Shown here: in pieces, positions 7,699-15,282 of the stretch
Numbering within the stretch: the stretch's first letter is position 1
Layout: every line of letters begins with the position of its first letter
Origin: an uncultured Blautia sp.
GTDB taxonomy: Bacteria > Bacillota > Clostridia > Lachnospirales > Lachnospiraceae
Assembly: GCA_900552095.1 (NCBI GenBank)
Contig: URYM01000014.1
Span: 1 to 17,886 of the forward strand
Length of the DNA stretch: 17,886 nucleotides
Reading direction: 5' to 3'
Notes under the pieces: generated by a model
Seen by the model: only the letters and a program-made list of their open reading frames with translations
Databases searched by the model: none
Told to the model about the DNA's origin: nothing
Translations under genes and position numbers: made by a program

Positions 7699-8805
7699 TC
7701 ATTCAATCACATTAAAATATCGAAGCATTTCCATCACCATACGCACCATAACTTCCATATTGTCCAGCTTGTTCTCTTCATATACATCTAATGCTGAATG
7801 TAAAATCCCCTGATCATTAAAAGTCAGCATACAAACCGGTATTCCTTTTTCATAATAAGGCGCGTGATCGCTTCCCGGAGGCGGAGGACTTTTAAAAACA
7901 GGAGTAAAATCTTCTTTGCTCTGTCCCAGATATGTTCTGATCTGACGCTCAAAAGGCTCCGGCCCGCTCCAGACTTCCAGGATTCTCTCCCTCCCTACTC
8001 CATCCACATTCAAAACCATATCTACCGGAGTTCCCGCCTCACAGTGATGTCGGGCCCCCACCAGATTGTATTCCTCCCCATCTGTCAGCATCAGTTCTAC
8101 CGAAGTTCTGCAGTTTTCTTTCCCCAGTCTGCGCCCTACCTCTAAAATCACTGCCGCTCCTGAAGAGTTATCGTATGCTCCCGGCGTTGTGTATACCGTA
8201 TCGTAATGGGCACATAAAAGTACGCGTTTTTTCTTTTCCGGATGCAGAATACCGATAACATTCCTGCACACTGCCCCTTTACGAATCCCCGCTCTTGCAT
8301 ATCCCTTTACTTTTACCTGATTTTTCTCTGCCGTTCTGAAAAATTCCGCTTCCTCTTTTCCTACCAGAAAATGAGGCAGTGTACTTTTTCCCGTAAAAAG
8401 CATCTGTGGAATTGCCTTCCCATTTCCGCGCACTGTAATATACGCTTTTATTTCTCCCTCCTCATCCACAACCGCATATTTCTCCCAGACATACATATTC
8501 CAGATCCGATTGTAACCGGCAAACAGGATACCACCCTCAAAACCTTCCGGCTCTTCACCGCTGCCCAGAAAGAGAAAACTTTCCAGTTTTCTCCCGTTCG
8601 GAGAACAGACTTCCAGATTCCAGTCTTCCACATCCCACGCTTCTGTCTCGAAGGATTCCAGATAACTGTTCCCTGTAATGTTATCCATCTCTCCTCTGAG
8701 ATAACCGGCACACTGTTCCGCTGCCAGAGATCCCATCGGTCTTGGACCAAAATCAATAATTTGTTTCCAGTTTTCTGCCATCTGCAGAAATGATTTGTCC
8801 TGCAT
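7699..8805 (-). CDS. Cytosolic M28-family zinc peptidase
   Basis: This 368-residue hydrolase has the co-catalytic dizinc site of family M28: His200 in LLCAHYDTVY, Asp212 in GAYDNSSGAAV, the Glu pair 244/245 in TDGEEYNLVGA, Asp268 in NVDGVG and His336 in ILHSALD. The segment from about 85 to 175 looks like an inserted domain of the kind often found in M28 (PA-like). No signal peptide or transmembrane helix is visible, although many M28 aminopeptidases are exported. I start at the ATG at 8805, preceded by AGGAG that overlaps the stop TAG of the lacI-type gene (TAGGAG); the upstream in-frame start at 8835 lies inside that gene. Being second in the operon, it may cleave an amide or peptide bond in the imported substrate. 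Substrate unknown. Confidence 0.86.
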   Translation of the reverse strand: MQDKSFLQMAENWKQIIDFGPRPMGSLAAEQCAGYLRGEMDNITGNSYLESFETEAWDVEDWNLEVCSPNGRKLESFLFLGSGEEPEGFEGGILFAGYNRIWNMYVWEKYAVVDEEGEIKAYITVRGNGKAIPQMLFTGKSTLPHFLVGKEEAEFFRTAEKNQVKVKGYARAGIRKGAVCRNVIGILHPEKKKRVLLCAHYDTVYTTPGAYDNSSGAAVILEVGRRLGKENCRTSVELMLTDGEEYNLVGARHHCEAGTPVDMVLNVDGVGRERILEVWSGPEPFERQIRTYLGQSKEDFTPVFKSPPPPGSDHAPYYEKGIPVCMLTFNDQGILHSALDVYEENKLDNMEVMVRMVMEMLRYFNVIE

Positions 8806-8815
8806 ATTTTGTCTC

Positions 8816-9811
8816 CTACGATGATTTTCGGACAACCAGCTCTGAATCCATAATAATCTCCCGGGTGACTCCCTTTCCTTCTTCCTGAATACGATTTAAC
8901 AGCAGCTGAGTCGCTGTCCTTGCCAGCTCCATCACCGGCTGACGAACCGTTGTCAGGGCAGGGGTGACCATTTCCGCCATAGGAATATCATCGTATCCTA
9001 CCAGAGCCACCTGCTCCGGAACCGCTATCTTCTGCTCCTGCAGATAGCGCAGCGCCCCCAGTGCCATATTATCATTTGCACAGAAAACTGCTGTGGGCCG
9101 TGGATTCAGATGCATTAACGTTGCCATTGCTTCATAACCGCTCTCCAGCTTATAATCTCCCTGGACTACGTACTGGGGATATACTTCCAAACCGTTATCC
9201 TCCATACACTGCTTAAAAATTTCCCATCTCTCTTTGGCCGGCACAGATAAATGAGCTCCCCTGATATGGGCAATACGGGTATGTCCTCTTTGAATCAGAT
9301 GCTGTACTGCCTGATAAGTCCCTGCTTTATTATTGATCTTTACCACATCGAATTCCCGATTCGGTACATCTCTTTCAAGTAACACAATAGGAGCTTTAAT
9401 TTTAAGCTTTTTAATATGGGTAATCGGCATATTCATTCCTACCAAAAGAATTCCATCTATCTGCTTCTGTTCCAACATCTGCAGACATTCCACTTCTTTC
9501 TCCACCTGAAGATCAGAACTGCAGAGCAAAAGATTGTAGCCTGAATTTTTCAGTTCCTTTTCCACGCCCTGGATCATCTGAAGGAAAAAAGGATTCGTCA
9601 TGTCATGAACAATAAAGCCTATTACATTTGTCGTTTTTTTCTTCAGACTCCGTGCAATACTGCTGGGACTGTAATTCAGTTCTTCAATCGCCGTTCTGAT
9701 TCTCTCTTTTGTGGAATCAGACATATGGCCTGCATCCTGTTTATTCAAATATCTGGATACGGTAGTTTTTGATACGCGGGCTTTCTTTGCCACATCTAAA
9801 ATAGTTGCCAT
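8816..9811 (-). CDS. LacI-family transcriptional regulator of the operon
   Basis: This 331-residue repressor-type protein has an N-terminal helix-turn-helix (ATILDVAKKARVSKTTVSRY, residues 2-21), a hinge helix around SPSSIARSLKKK (about 49-60) and then a sugar-binding core of Peripla_BP type (NVIGFIVHDMTNPFF, VVLLERDVPN-like region, VALVGYDDIPMAEMVTPALTTV, ending in the usual arginine-rich strand with REIIMDSELVVRKSS). I use the ATG at 9811 because AAGGAAGG lies just upstream and the HTH then begins at residue 2; the in-frame start at 9832 has no ribosome binding site. It is the first gene of the operon and lies downstream of two palindromes of LacI type, so negative autoregulation relieved by the transported sugar or a breakdown product is likely. 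Confidence 0.92.
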   Translation of the reverse strand: MATILDVAKKARVSKTTVSRYLNKQDAGHMSDSTKERIRTAIEELNYSPSSIARSLKKKTTNVIGFIVHDMTNPFFLQMIQGVEKELKNSGYNLLLCSSDLQVEKEVECLQMLEQKQIDGILLVGMNMPITHIKKLKIKAPIVLLERDVPNREFDVVKINNKAGTYQAVQHLIQRGHTRIAHIRGAHLSVPAKERWEIFKQCMEDNGLEVYPQYVVQGDYKLESGYEAMATLMHLNPRPTAVFCANDNMALGALRYLQEQKIAVPEQVALVGYDDIPMAEMVTPALTTVRQPVMELARTATQLLLNRIQEEGKGVTREIIMDSELVVRKSS

Positions 9812-9852
9812 CTTTCTTCCTTCCTTTCTCATTCAGTACTATATTCCGCACT

Positions 9853-9881
9853 CGGAGGGGAACGGTTCCCTTAACCCTCCG
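9853..9881. promoter_or_regulatory. Second operator O2 nested in a larger dyad
   Basis: GGGAACGGTTCCC (9858-9870) is a perfect 13-base odd-centred palindrome about 42 bases from the O1 centre. It is enclosed by CGGAGGG (9853-9859) and CCCTCCG (9875-9881), an inverted pair. The arm CGGTTCCCTTAA (9863-9874) is also an exact inverted copy of 9896-9907 at O1. It may be an auxiliary operator, and the leader RNA may fold into alternative hairpins. Confidence 0.65.
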
Positions 9882-9900
9882 AAAAAGATTCCCTATTAAG

Positions 9901-9913
9901 GGAACCGGTTTCC
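9901..9913. promoter_or_regulatory. LacI-type operator O1 overlapping the transcription start
   Basis: GGAACCGGTTTCC contains the perfect palindrome AACCGGTT (9903-9910) with the central CG typical of LacI-family operators. It lies directly downstream of the -10 box, overlapping the predicted +1, a classic repressing position. Confidence 0.75.
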
Positions 9914-9916
9914 TAA

Positions 9917-9945
9917 ATGGTAACAAAAAAAGGTACAGCCGTCAA
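9917..9945 (-). promoter_or_regulatory. Promoter of the LacI/peptidase/sugar-ABC operon
   Basis: On the minus strand, -35 TTGACG (9940-9945), a 17-base spacer and an extended -10 TGT-TACCAT (hexamer 9917-9922) can be read. The predicted start near 9910 falls within the first palindrome, giving a leader of about 100 nt before the ATG at 9811. Confidence 0.65.
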
Positions 9946-10065
9946 CTATTTACCGTACTCTGGCAGGATATAAATCAGAAATCAACAGGTTGATTTTCTG
10001 TTTATGCCTGAATTATAAAACTCTGATTTTCTATTGTCAAATTATTTTTCCGATCACTTTCTTTA

Positions 10066-10095
10066 TTTCCGAAATTTTTACATGTATTTCGGAAA
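10066..10095. repeat. Strong inverted repeat in a gene-free stretch
   Basis: TTTCCGAAAT (10066-10075) and ATTTCGGAAA (10086-10095) are perfect inverted copies separated by 10 bases. A further copy of the core, GTTTCCGAAAC, occurs at 10248-10258. The surrounding interval 9946-10273 has no plausible gene: it is C/T-rich on the plus strand, and its long open frame is antisense to the methyltransferase. The dyad could be a regulator site for an unknown factor. It is not obviously a terminator, because no clean T-tract follows. Confidence 0.6.
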
Positions 10096-10273
10096 CATCC
10101 ATGTCTTTCCCCTTAATTTCCTCTCTTTCTTTCCTGCCATTTTTCACAGTTTACTTTTTTTCCTCTCTCATTTTTCTCCCTTATCCACAAAATTCTCCCC
10201 TCATTTTTAGTAAAACCTACAATCTTCTCTCATCCCCCCGATCTCTTGTTTCCGAAACTCAAAACTTTTTTAA

Positions 10274-10300
10274 GGGCTGCTGCATAAAATGCATCAGCCC
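10274..10300 (-). terminator. Probable terminator of the peptide/metal-type ABC operon
   Basis: A 12-bp stem with one mismatch, GGGCTGCTGCAT (10274-10285) and ATGCATCAGCCC (10289-10300), has a 3-base loop. It starts about 10 bases after the methyltransferase stop. In the minus-strand transcript the downstream sequence is TTAAAAAAGTTTT, so the U-run is interrupted and weak. Termination is likely from position and stem strength, but not certain. Confidence 0.55.
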
Positions 10301-10310
10301 CTCTCTCTTT

Positions 10311-11195
10311 TTAAAATGGAATCCTCCACGCATCCCACACCATGATTCCGATCAAATGCTCCACCCGCTCTACAAAGCGGCCTTCTTCCAGATGTTCATA
10401 CACATAGCTTCTGATTTCTTCCTTTTTTCCCTCCGTAATATCTGCAAACCGCCAGTAGCTGGAACAGATTTCGCTCACTGCTTCCTCCGGTTCCATGCCC
10501 CGGCTCCAGGCCACCCTGGAATAGTTCAGATCCGGTCTCCCTCCCATATGATAAATCATCTGAAAAGGGAAAATAATATCATTTCCTCCCGCTGTCTCCA
10601 GTGTCCGCCCCAAAATTATTTCCTGCAGATTTTTTCCATGGCTGCTCCGGCTCTGCCCCGCCCAGGTCAGAAGGCAGCAGCCTCCTCTGGAGCACTGATT
10701 CATCTTATGCAGCGTTTCCGCATTATAAATTCCCCGACAGTTGATACTGGAAAGCACCAGGTCATACTGTTTTTTCATTCCCTCTCTCTCCACATCAAGT
10801 GTGTGCCAGTTTTTACAGAGATAACGGATATTCTCCAGCTGCTCTTTTGCGGCCTTCTCCCGAATCCTCTGCTGCATAGGAACGGAAATATCCAGTGTAT
10901 CCACCTGTCGGTACTCTCTGGCAAAAGGAAGGGTAAATGTCCCCGTTCCGCCTCCCACATCAAGAACCGTCATATCCATCTTCCGGTATCCTCTCTCTTC
11001 CAGACGCTTCATCGTATCTTCCACCCGCTCTGCGCTGGATCCCATGCCTTTTTCAAAACTTTCCACCGTCCGGTCCGCATGAGAGTCAACAGCTCTCTTG
11101 CTTCTGATTTCCGCACTGAAGTTTTCTGTGTGAGCCATTGCTTCTTTCCACTGCTCTCCGCACAGTTTTACAGCTTCCAGATTCCATTTTTTCAT
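10311..11195 (-). CDS. Class I SAM-dependent methyltransferase, linked to ABC transporter
   Basis: This 294-residue cytosolic protein has a Rossmann methyltransferase core. Motif I is VLDVGGGTGTFTLP (77-90), the ribose-binding acidic residue is Asp102 in TLDIS, and YDLVLSS (144-150) is motif IV. The N-terminal 70 residues are helical and charged, and the C-terminal part (190-294) is a family-specific extension with many aromatic and acidic residues. The substrate is not recognisable. The ATG at 11195 has AGGAG six bases upstream, and this AGGAG overlaps the stop TAG of the receptor gene. It is the last gene of the operon. The linkage suggests that it modifies the imported compound, or a small chelator that works with the transporter; this is inference. 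Confidence 0.85.
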   Translation of the reverse strand: MKKWNLEAVKLCGEQWKEAMAHTENFSAEIRSKRAVDSHADRTVESFEKGMGSSAERVEDTMKRLEERGYRKMDMTVLDVGGGTGTFTLPFAREYRQVDTLDISVPMQQRIREKAAKEQLENIRYLCKNWHTLDVEREGMKKQYDLVLSSINCRGIYNAETLHKMNQCSRGGCCLLTWAGQSRSSHGKNLQEIILGRTLETAGGNDIIFPFQMIYHMGGRPDLNYSRVAWSRGMEPEEAVSEICSSYWRFADITEGKKEEIRSYVYEHLEEGRFVERVEHLIGIMVWDAWRIPF

Positions 11196-11204
11196 GTCTG
11201 TCTC

Positions 11205-12878
11205 CTATTTCTCCACCGCCTGATACCAGGTATCCACGTTGATCACACCCCAGGCCGGATAATTGGTCCATCCGGTAATTCTGTCCGTCCGGTAGGGATA
11301 AAACGTCTTCATGATCGCCAATGCTACAGCCGGCACATCACTGGCATTCATTTCCTGAATCTCACCGAACGCTTCTGCATATTCTTCATAGCTGGTTGCC
11401 TGGGTCATCGCCGTATAGGCTTTTAAATATTCTTCCTCTGCATACGTTCCGAAATGCTGGCCCGATGTAATCACCACATCGGCAATGTAACTGGCAATCC
11501 CTGTCCAGGAAGCAATCCCTACCGTGGTCATTCCAAGATAAATCTCATAACTGCCATTCTTTCTCAGCTCAGCGGTATAATCTTTATTAGAAATCGTCTG
11601 TTCATCCACAGAGACCCGGATACCTGCCTCCGCCAGATTCAGCTGAATAATCTCCGCATACCGCTTATACAGATCTGTTGCGCTTTGCAGCGCAATTTTG
11701 ACATCCATGGGGCTTCCATCCGGCAGTTCCCGGAACCCATCCCCATCCAGATCCTGATAACCCGCCTGATCCAGGATTTCTTTGGCCTTTTCCAGATCTC
11801 TTTTATTTTCCTCCAGCCCGTCCAGATATCCCACACAGCTGGGAGAGACGGCTCCCTGAGTGGCCACGGAACCGTATCCCCCTGTGATTGACTGATTCAG
11901 CACCTCATAATCCAGAGCGTACCGCACCGCCTGCCGGAACGGAAGATCGCTGGTCGGATACTGGTTAAATCCAAATACGATCTGGTATGTTGCCGTATTT
12001 ACACTCTCTCCCAGGTCAATTGCCTCATCCTGTTCAATGAGCGGCAGCAGGGTCGTATCCAGAGAAGCGGAATAGCCGTACATTACATCGATCTCATCAT
12101 TCTGCAGCGCCGTGATCAGAGAGGCCTGATTATCATAACTGTGAAGTTCTACCTTATCCACAGTCAGCTCTCCCAGCGGGAAATCTTCCACAGCTTCATA
12201 GTACGAAATCTGGGCATCTGCGTCTTTGGAAACCAGGCGGTACGGACCGCACCCGATGCTCATATCTTCTCCTCCGTACTCTGTAGGATTCTCCACTTTG
12301 CCCCAGATGTGCTCCGGCATCAGATGATACATCAGTGTCGTCTGATTCATGAAGGAAAATGCCATGGGCTCATCAAAAGTCACCTGAAGTTTTCCCTCCT
12401 CCAGAACCTGTACATCGGAAACATGAAGAAACAGAGGATAGTTCTGTGCCTTGTAAAAATCAAAGGTGAATAAAATGTCCTCTGAGGTAACAGGCTGGCC
12501 GTCATGCCATTCCAGTCCTTCCAGATCATAGCTTAACAACAGCTGCGTATCCTCTTCACTGATCTCCCAGTCCTGAAACAGGCAGCCGCTTCCGCTCAGC
12601 TCTCCCTTTTCATCAAAATGCCAAAAATTCAGGGAAACAAAACTGTTATAATTCATCCTTCCAAAGGCATCGTCCTGTCCGAACATATTAAAACTGTTGT
12701 TCGCGTAAGTTGTCCCAATCCTCAGATTGCTCACATGCCGGATTTCCTCCGGATCCTTCTCCGTCTTTTCTTCTTTTTGCCCAGAATCTGTCCCCTTCTC
12801 AGAAGACTGGCATCCGGCCAGACTTCCCGCTGCCAGGCAAAATGCCAGGAGCATTGCCATACATTTTTTTGCTTTCAT
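11205..12878 (-). CDS. SBP_bac_5-type substrate-binding lipoprotein (peptide/nickel ABC family)
   Basis: This 557-residue extracellular receptor is of the OppA/DppA/NikA class. It has a type II signal, MKAKKCMAMLLAFCLAAGSL, with the lipobox LAGC and lipidated Cys23, then a Gln/Lys/Glu linker. Family motifs are LEGLEWHDGQPVTSEDILFTF, SIGCGPYRLV, the region around LPFRQAVRYALDYEVLN and LDQAGYQDLDGDGFRELPDG. Its length fits the class. I use the ATG at 12878, preceded by GGGAG and overlapping the ATPase stop as ATGA; the upstream in-frame start at 12947 would disrupt the signal peptide. Ligand could be a peptide, nickel or a metal-chelate; sequence alone does not decide. The receptor gene follows the ATPases, which is a less usual order. 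Confidence 0.9.
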   Translation of the reverse strand: MKAKKCMAMLLAFCLAAGSLAGCQSSEKGTDSGQKEEKTEKDPEEIRHVSNLRIGTTYANNSFNMFGQDDAFGRMNYNSFVSLNFWHFDEKGELSGSGCLFQDWEISEEDTQLLLSYDLEGLEWHDGQPVTSEDILFTFDFYKAQNYPLFLHVSDVQVLEEGKLQVTFDEPMAFSFMNQTTLMYHLMPEHIWGKVENPTEYGGEDMSIGCGPYRLVSKDADAQISYYEAVEDFPLGELTVDKVELHSYDNQASLITALQNDEIDVMYGYSASLDTTLLPLIEQDEAIDLGESVNTATYQIVFGFNQYPTSDLPFRQAVRYALDYEVLNQSITGGYGSVATQGAVSPSCVGYLDGLEENKRDLEKAKEILDQAGYQDLDGDGFRELPDGSPMDVKIALQSATDLYKRYAEIIQLNLAEAGIRVSVDEQTISNKDYTAELRKNGSYEIYLGMTTVGIASWTGIASYIADVVITSGQHFGTYAEEEYLKAYTAMTQATSYEEYAEAFGEIQEMNASDVPAVALAIMKTFYPYRTDRITGWTNYPAWGVINVDTWYQAVEK

Positions 12879-13552
12879 ACTTCTTCTCCCTTTTGTCTTA
12901 TTTTTCCTTGCTCTATCATATAAATGCGATGGCTGATCCTCTCGCACAATATGCGGTTATGCGTAATAAACAGATACGCGATCCCTTTTCTTTTCTGCAG
13001 TTCCATCAGAAGATGGATCATCTGTGCCTGGGAAATGGTATCCAGCATGCTTGTGGGCTCATCCAGAACCAGAAATTCAGGCTCCGCCAGCAAAACCCTG
13101 GCCAGGGCGATCCGCTGTAGCTCTCCTCCGGATAACTGTCCCGGATAGCGGCATAAATGTTCTTCATAAATGCCAAAAACCGCCATATCTTCTGCCATCT
13201 GTTCTTTTGAGAGATTCTTTCCATACAGTCTGCAGATCTCCCGCAAGCTGTCTCCCAGGCGCAGGCGGGGATTAAATGCACTCTCCGGATGCTGAAAGAG
13301 AATCTGTATTTTCTTCCTGCTCTCTCCCCGAAACGGCCGGATCAGACGTTCTCCCTTAAACAGAATCTCCCCCTCTTCCGGCCGGATCAGCCCGCACAGG
13401 ATCTGGCCCAGGGTTGACTTCCCGCTTCCGCTTGCCCCGAGAAGTCCCACCGTCTCTCCTCTTTCGATCTGAATATTGATCTTCTGAAGAACCGGTTCTT
13501 CCCTCCTTTTGGTGTGATAACTGTGTGAAATATTATCTGCCCGGATCAGCAT
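12875..13552 (-). CDS. Peptide/nickel-type ABC transporter ATPase, DppF/NikE-like (short)
   Basis: This 225-residue ATPase subunit has Walker A GASGSGKST (39-47), Q-loop LFQHPESAFNPR, signature LSGGELQRIALAR, Walker B FLVLDEPTSMLD and an H-loop in FITHN. It ends shortly after the ATPase core and lacks the C-terminal oligopeptide-type extension, so it is shorter than most DppF/OppF (about 270-330). An in-frame start at 13684 exists, but it would prepend about 44 residues that are the neighbour's Cys-rich C terminus in another frame. The ATG at 13552 starts the conserved ABC strand (MLIRADNISHSYH) and overlaps the upstream gene by 20 bases; its ribosome binding site is weak. It ends in an ATGA overlap with the receptor gene. 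Confidence 0.85.
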   Translation of the reverse strand: MLIRADNISHSYHTKRREEPVLQKINIQIERGETVGLLGASGSGKSTLGQILCGLIRPEEGEILFKGERLIRPFRGESRKKIQILFQHPESAFNPRLRLGDSLREICRLYGKNLSKEQMAEDMAVFGIYEEHLCRYPGQLSGGELQRIALARVLLAEPEFLVLDEPTSMLDTISQAQMIHLLMELQKRKGIAYLFITHNRILCERISHRIYMIEQGKIRQKGEEV

Positions 13553-14471
13553 ACTGCCAGCACCTGACCTTTCTGCCGCCTCTTTCAACCAGCGGCGGCT
13601 TTTTTCTGCATAAGCCGCTTCTCTGCGGACACCTGCTGTAAAAATGACAACCCATCTCCCCATATTTTTCATGGGGAGGGGCAAAAGAAAAATCTCCTCT
13701 CATCCCCCGCTCGGGCAATGCTTCCAGCATCATTCTGGAGTAGGGATGAAGCGGTTCTCCAAAAAATGCTTCCCTGCTGCATTCTTCTACCTGCTGCGAG
13801 GCGTACATGACACAGACTCTGTCTGCAACTGCCTCCGCAAAATGAAGATCATGGCTGACACAGAGCAGCGTCCGTCCTTTCAGCTGCCGGATCAGCTCAA
13901 TCACCAGTTCCACCCGCTCTTCATCCAGCCCTTTCGTCGGCTCATCTGCCAGAAGGATTTTTGCTCCTGACGCACTTCCCATGGCAATCAGCACTCTCTG
14001 CTTCATCCCTCCGCTCAGGGTATGGGGATACGCTTCTGCCAGAAGTTCTTCCTGCCCCAGATGGAGTTTCTTCATCCACAGGATAGCCTCTTTCACCGCT
14101 TCTTTTTTTCCGATTCCACAGGTTTCCATAAGCGGCTCGGCAATCTGAAGCCCTACTTTCAGAAGAGGATTTAAACTGTTCCCGCTGCCCTGAGGAATAT
14201 ACCCAAGCTTTCTTCCCCGTATCTTTTCCATTTTTTTCTCCGGAAGAAGAAAAAGATCCTCCCCATCCAGATAAAAAGATCCGGAAACTCCTGCTCCGGC
14301 AGGAAGTATTCCGAGAAGTGCCGCAAGCATTACACTTTTCCCGCTGCCTGATTCGCCGATCGCCACCGTGCGCGTCCCCTCCGGAAGAACCAGCGATACT
14401 TCATCCAGAACCCGCGCGCCATTTGGAAACGTAACCGATACATTCTTTATCTCAATTCTTTTCTGACACAA
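13533..14471 (-). CDS. Peptide/nickel-type ABC transporter ATPase, DppD/NikD-like
   Basis: This 312-residue ATPase has Walker A GESGSGKS (39-46), Q-loop around IPQGSGNSLNP (92-102), signature LSGGMKQR (152-159), Walker B ILLADEPTKGLD (172-183) and H-loop His207 in CVSHD. The C-terminal oligopeptide-type domain carries four Cys (275, 281, 288 and 304) in the spacing seen in DppD/OppD proteins, where they can hold an Fe-S cluster. The start codon is TTG (14469-14471), preceded by GGGAG; the gene overlaps the permease by 20 bases. It forms a heterodimer with the following short ATPase by family analogy. Confidence 0.9.
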   Translation of the reverse strand: MCQKRIEIKNVSVTFPNGARVLDEVSLVLPEGTRTVAIGESGSGKSVMLAALLGILPAGAGVSGSFYLDGEDLFLLPEKKMEKIRGRKLGYIPQGSGNSLNPLLKVGLQIAEPLMETCGIGKKEAVKEAILWMKKLHLGQEELLAEAYPHTLSGGMKQRVLIAMGSASGAKILLADEPTKGLDEERVELVIELIRQLKGRTLLCVSHDLHFAEAVADRVCVMYASQQVEECSREAFFGEPLHPYSRMMLEALPERGMRGDFSFAPPHEKYGEMGCHFYSRCPQRSGLCRKKPPLVERGGRKVRCWQYADPGR

Positions 14472-15282
14472 ACCCTGCTCCCTCTTCTCTCTTATCCAGA
14501 CCGTAATACCCGATCAGTATAAAGGCAAAAATGCACAGACTGATACAGATCATCGGCGGCACATACCACCAGTAGAAATTTGCCACAACCCCGTTTTTCT
14601 TAAAAGCATAGTATAAAATACTTCCCCAGCTCTTCTGATCATAAGCACCCAGCCCCAGGAAACTTAAACTGGCCTCCGTAAGCATGGCAGAGGAGACTGC
14701 CAGTGTCGCCCGCATCAGAACAATATCCTTCATATTTGGCAGGATATGGCGCAGCATGATATATCCTTTTTTCTGCCCCAGTGTTTCCTCAATTTTGATA
14801 AACGGCTGCTGACAGAGTTCTTCTGTCTTCGCCCTCACCACCTTCGCCGTTGCGGTCCAGGAAGTCAGGCAGATAGCCACGACGATATTCCAGATCCCCG
14901 GTTCCAGAAAAGTAACCAGCACAATGGCAAAGGGAAGCTGGGGCACCGCCATACAGACAGAGGTAATTCCATCCAGCAGTTTTCTCCAGACACCGCCGCA
15001 ATATCCGGCAGCCATACCGGCAGCTGTACCGATCAGAATCACAAAAAAAGCAGCCATGATCCCGGTCAGCAAAGTGACCCTGGTTCCCAGAATCAGTTCA
15101 CTTAAAATATCCTGGCCAATATCATTCGTCCCCAGCAGATGTTCCCGGCAGGGCCGCAGATAGGGAGTGAAGAGTTCCTCTATCGGATAGGGCATCCATG
15201 CTTCTGCAAAAATGGCCACACATCCGAATATTGCCAGAATGAGTATTCCTGCAGTCATACTTTTCTTCCTTTTCCTATTCAT
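14452..15282 (-). CDS. Peptide/nickel-type ABC transporter permease, DppC/NikC-like
   Basis: This 276-residue membrane protein has about six helices. It has the N-terminal conserved block EHLLGTNDIGQDILSELILG (about 48-67) that marks the DppC/NikC half, the BPD_transp_1 core, and an EAA-loop coupling motif around EETLGQKKGYIMLRHILPN. The block TEASLSFLGLGAYDQKSWG is also diagnostic. The ATG at 15282 follows GGGAG and overlaps the end of the upstream permease by 8 bases, implying coupled translation of the two channel subunits. Confidence 0.92.
   Translation of the reverse strand: MNRKRKKSMTAGILILAIFGCVAIFAEAWMPYPIEELFTPYLRPCREHLLGTNDIGQDILSELILGTRVTLLTGIMAAFFVILIGTAAGMAAGYCGGVWRKLLDGITSVCMAVPQLPFAIVLVTFLEPGIWNIVVAICLTSWTATAKVVRAKTEELCQQPFIKIEETLGQKKGYIMLRHILPNMKDIVLMRATLAVSSAMLTEASLSFLGLGAYDQKSWGSILYYAFKKNGVVANFYWWYVPPMICISLCIFAFILIGYYGLDKREEGAGFVSEKN

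Noticed and set aside
9853..9881. Leader hairpin read as a known riboswitch or T-box
   Set aside because: No conserved riboswitch core or T-box sequence is seen. The dyads are explained better as LacI-type operators.
9990..11426. Plus-strand open frame of 478 codons
   Set aside because: It is antisense to the methyltransferase and receptor genes, whose minus-strand translations have clear domain motifs. Its Ser/Phe/His/Pro-rich composition is the usual shadow of C/T-rich antisense DNA.
13553..13684. N-terminal extension of the short ATPase (start at 13684)
   Set aside because: The 44 extra residues are the alternative-frame reading of the Cys-rich C terminus of the neighbouring ATPase. The ABC fold starts at the 13552 ATG.
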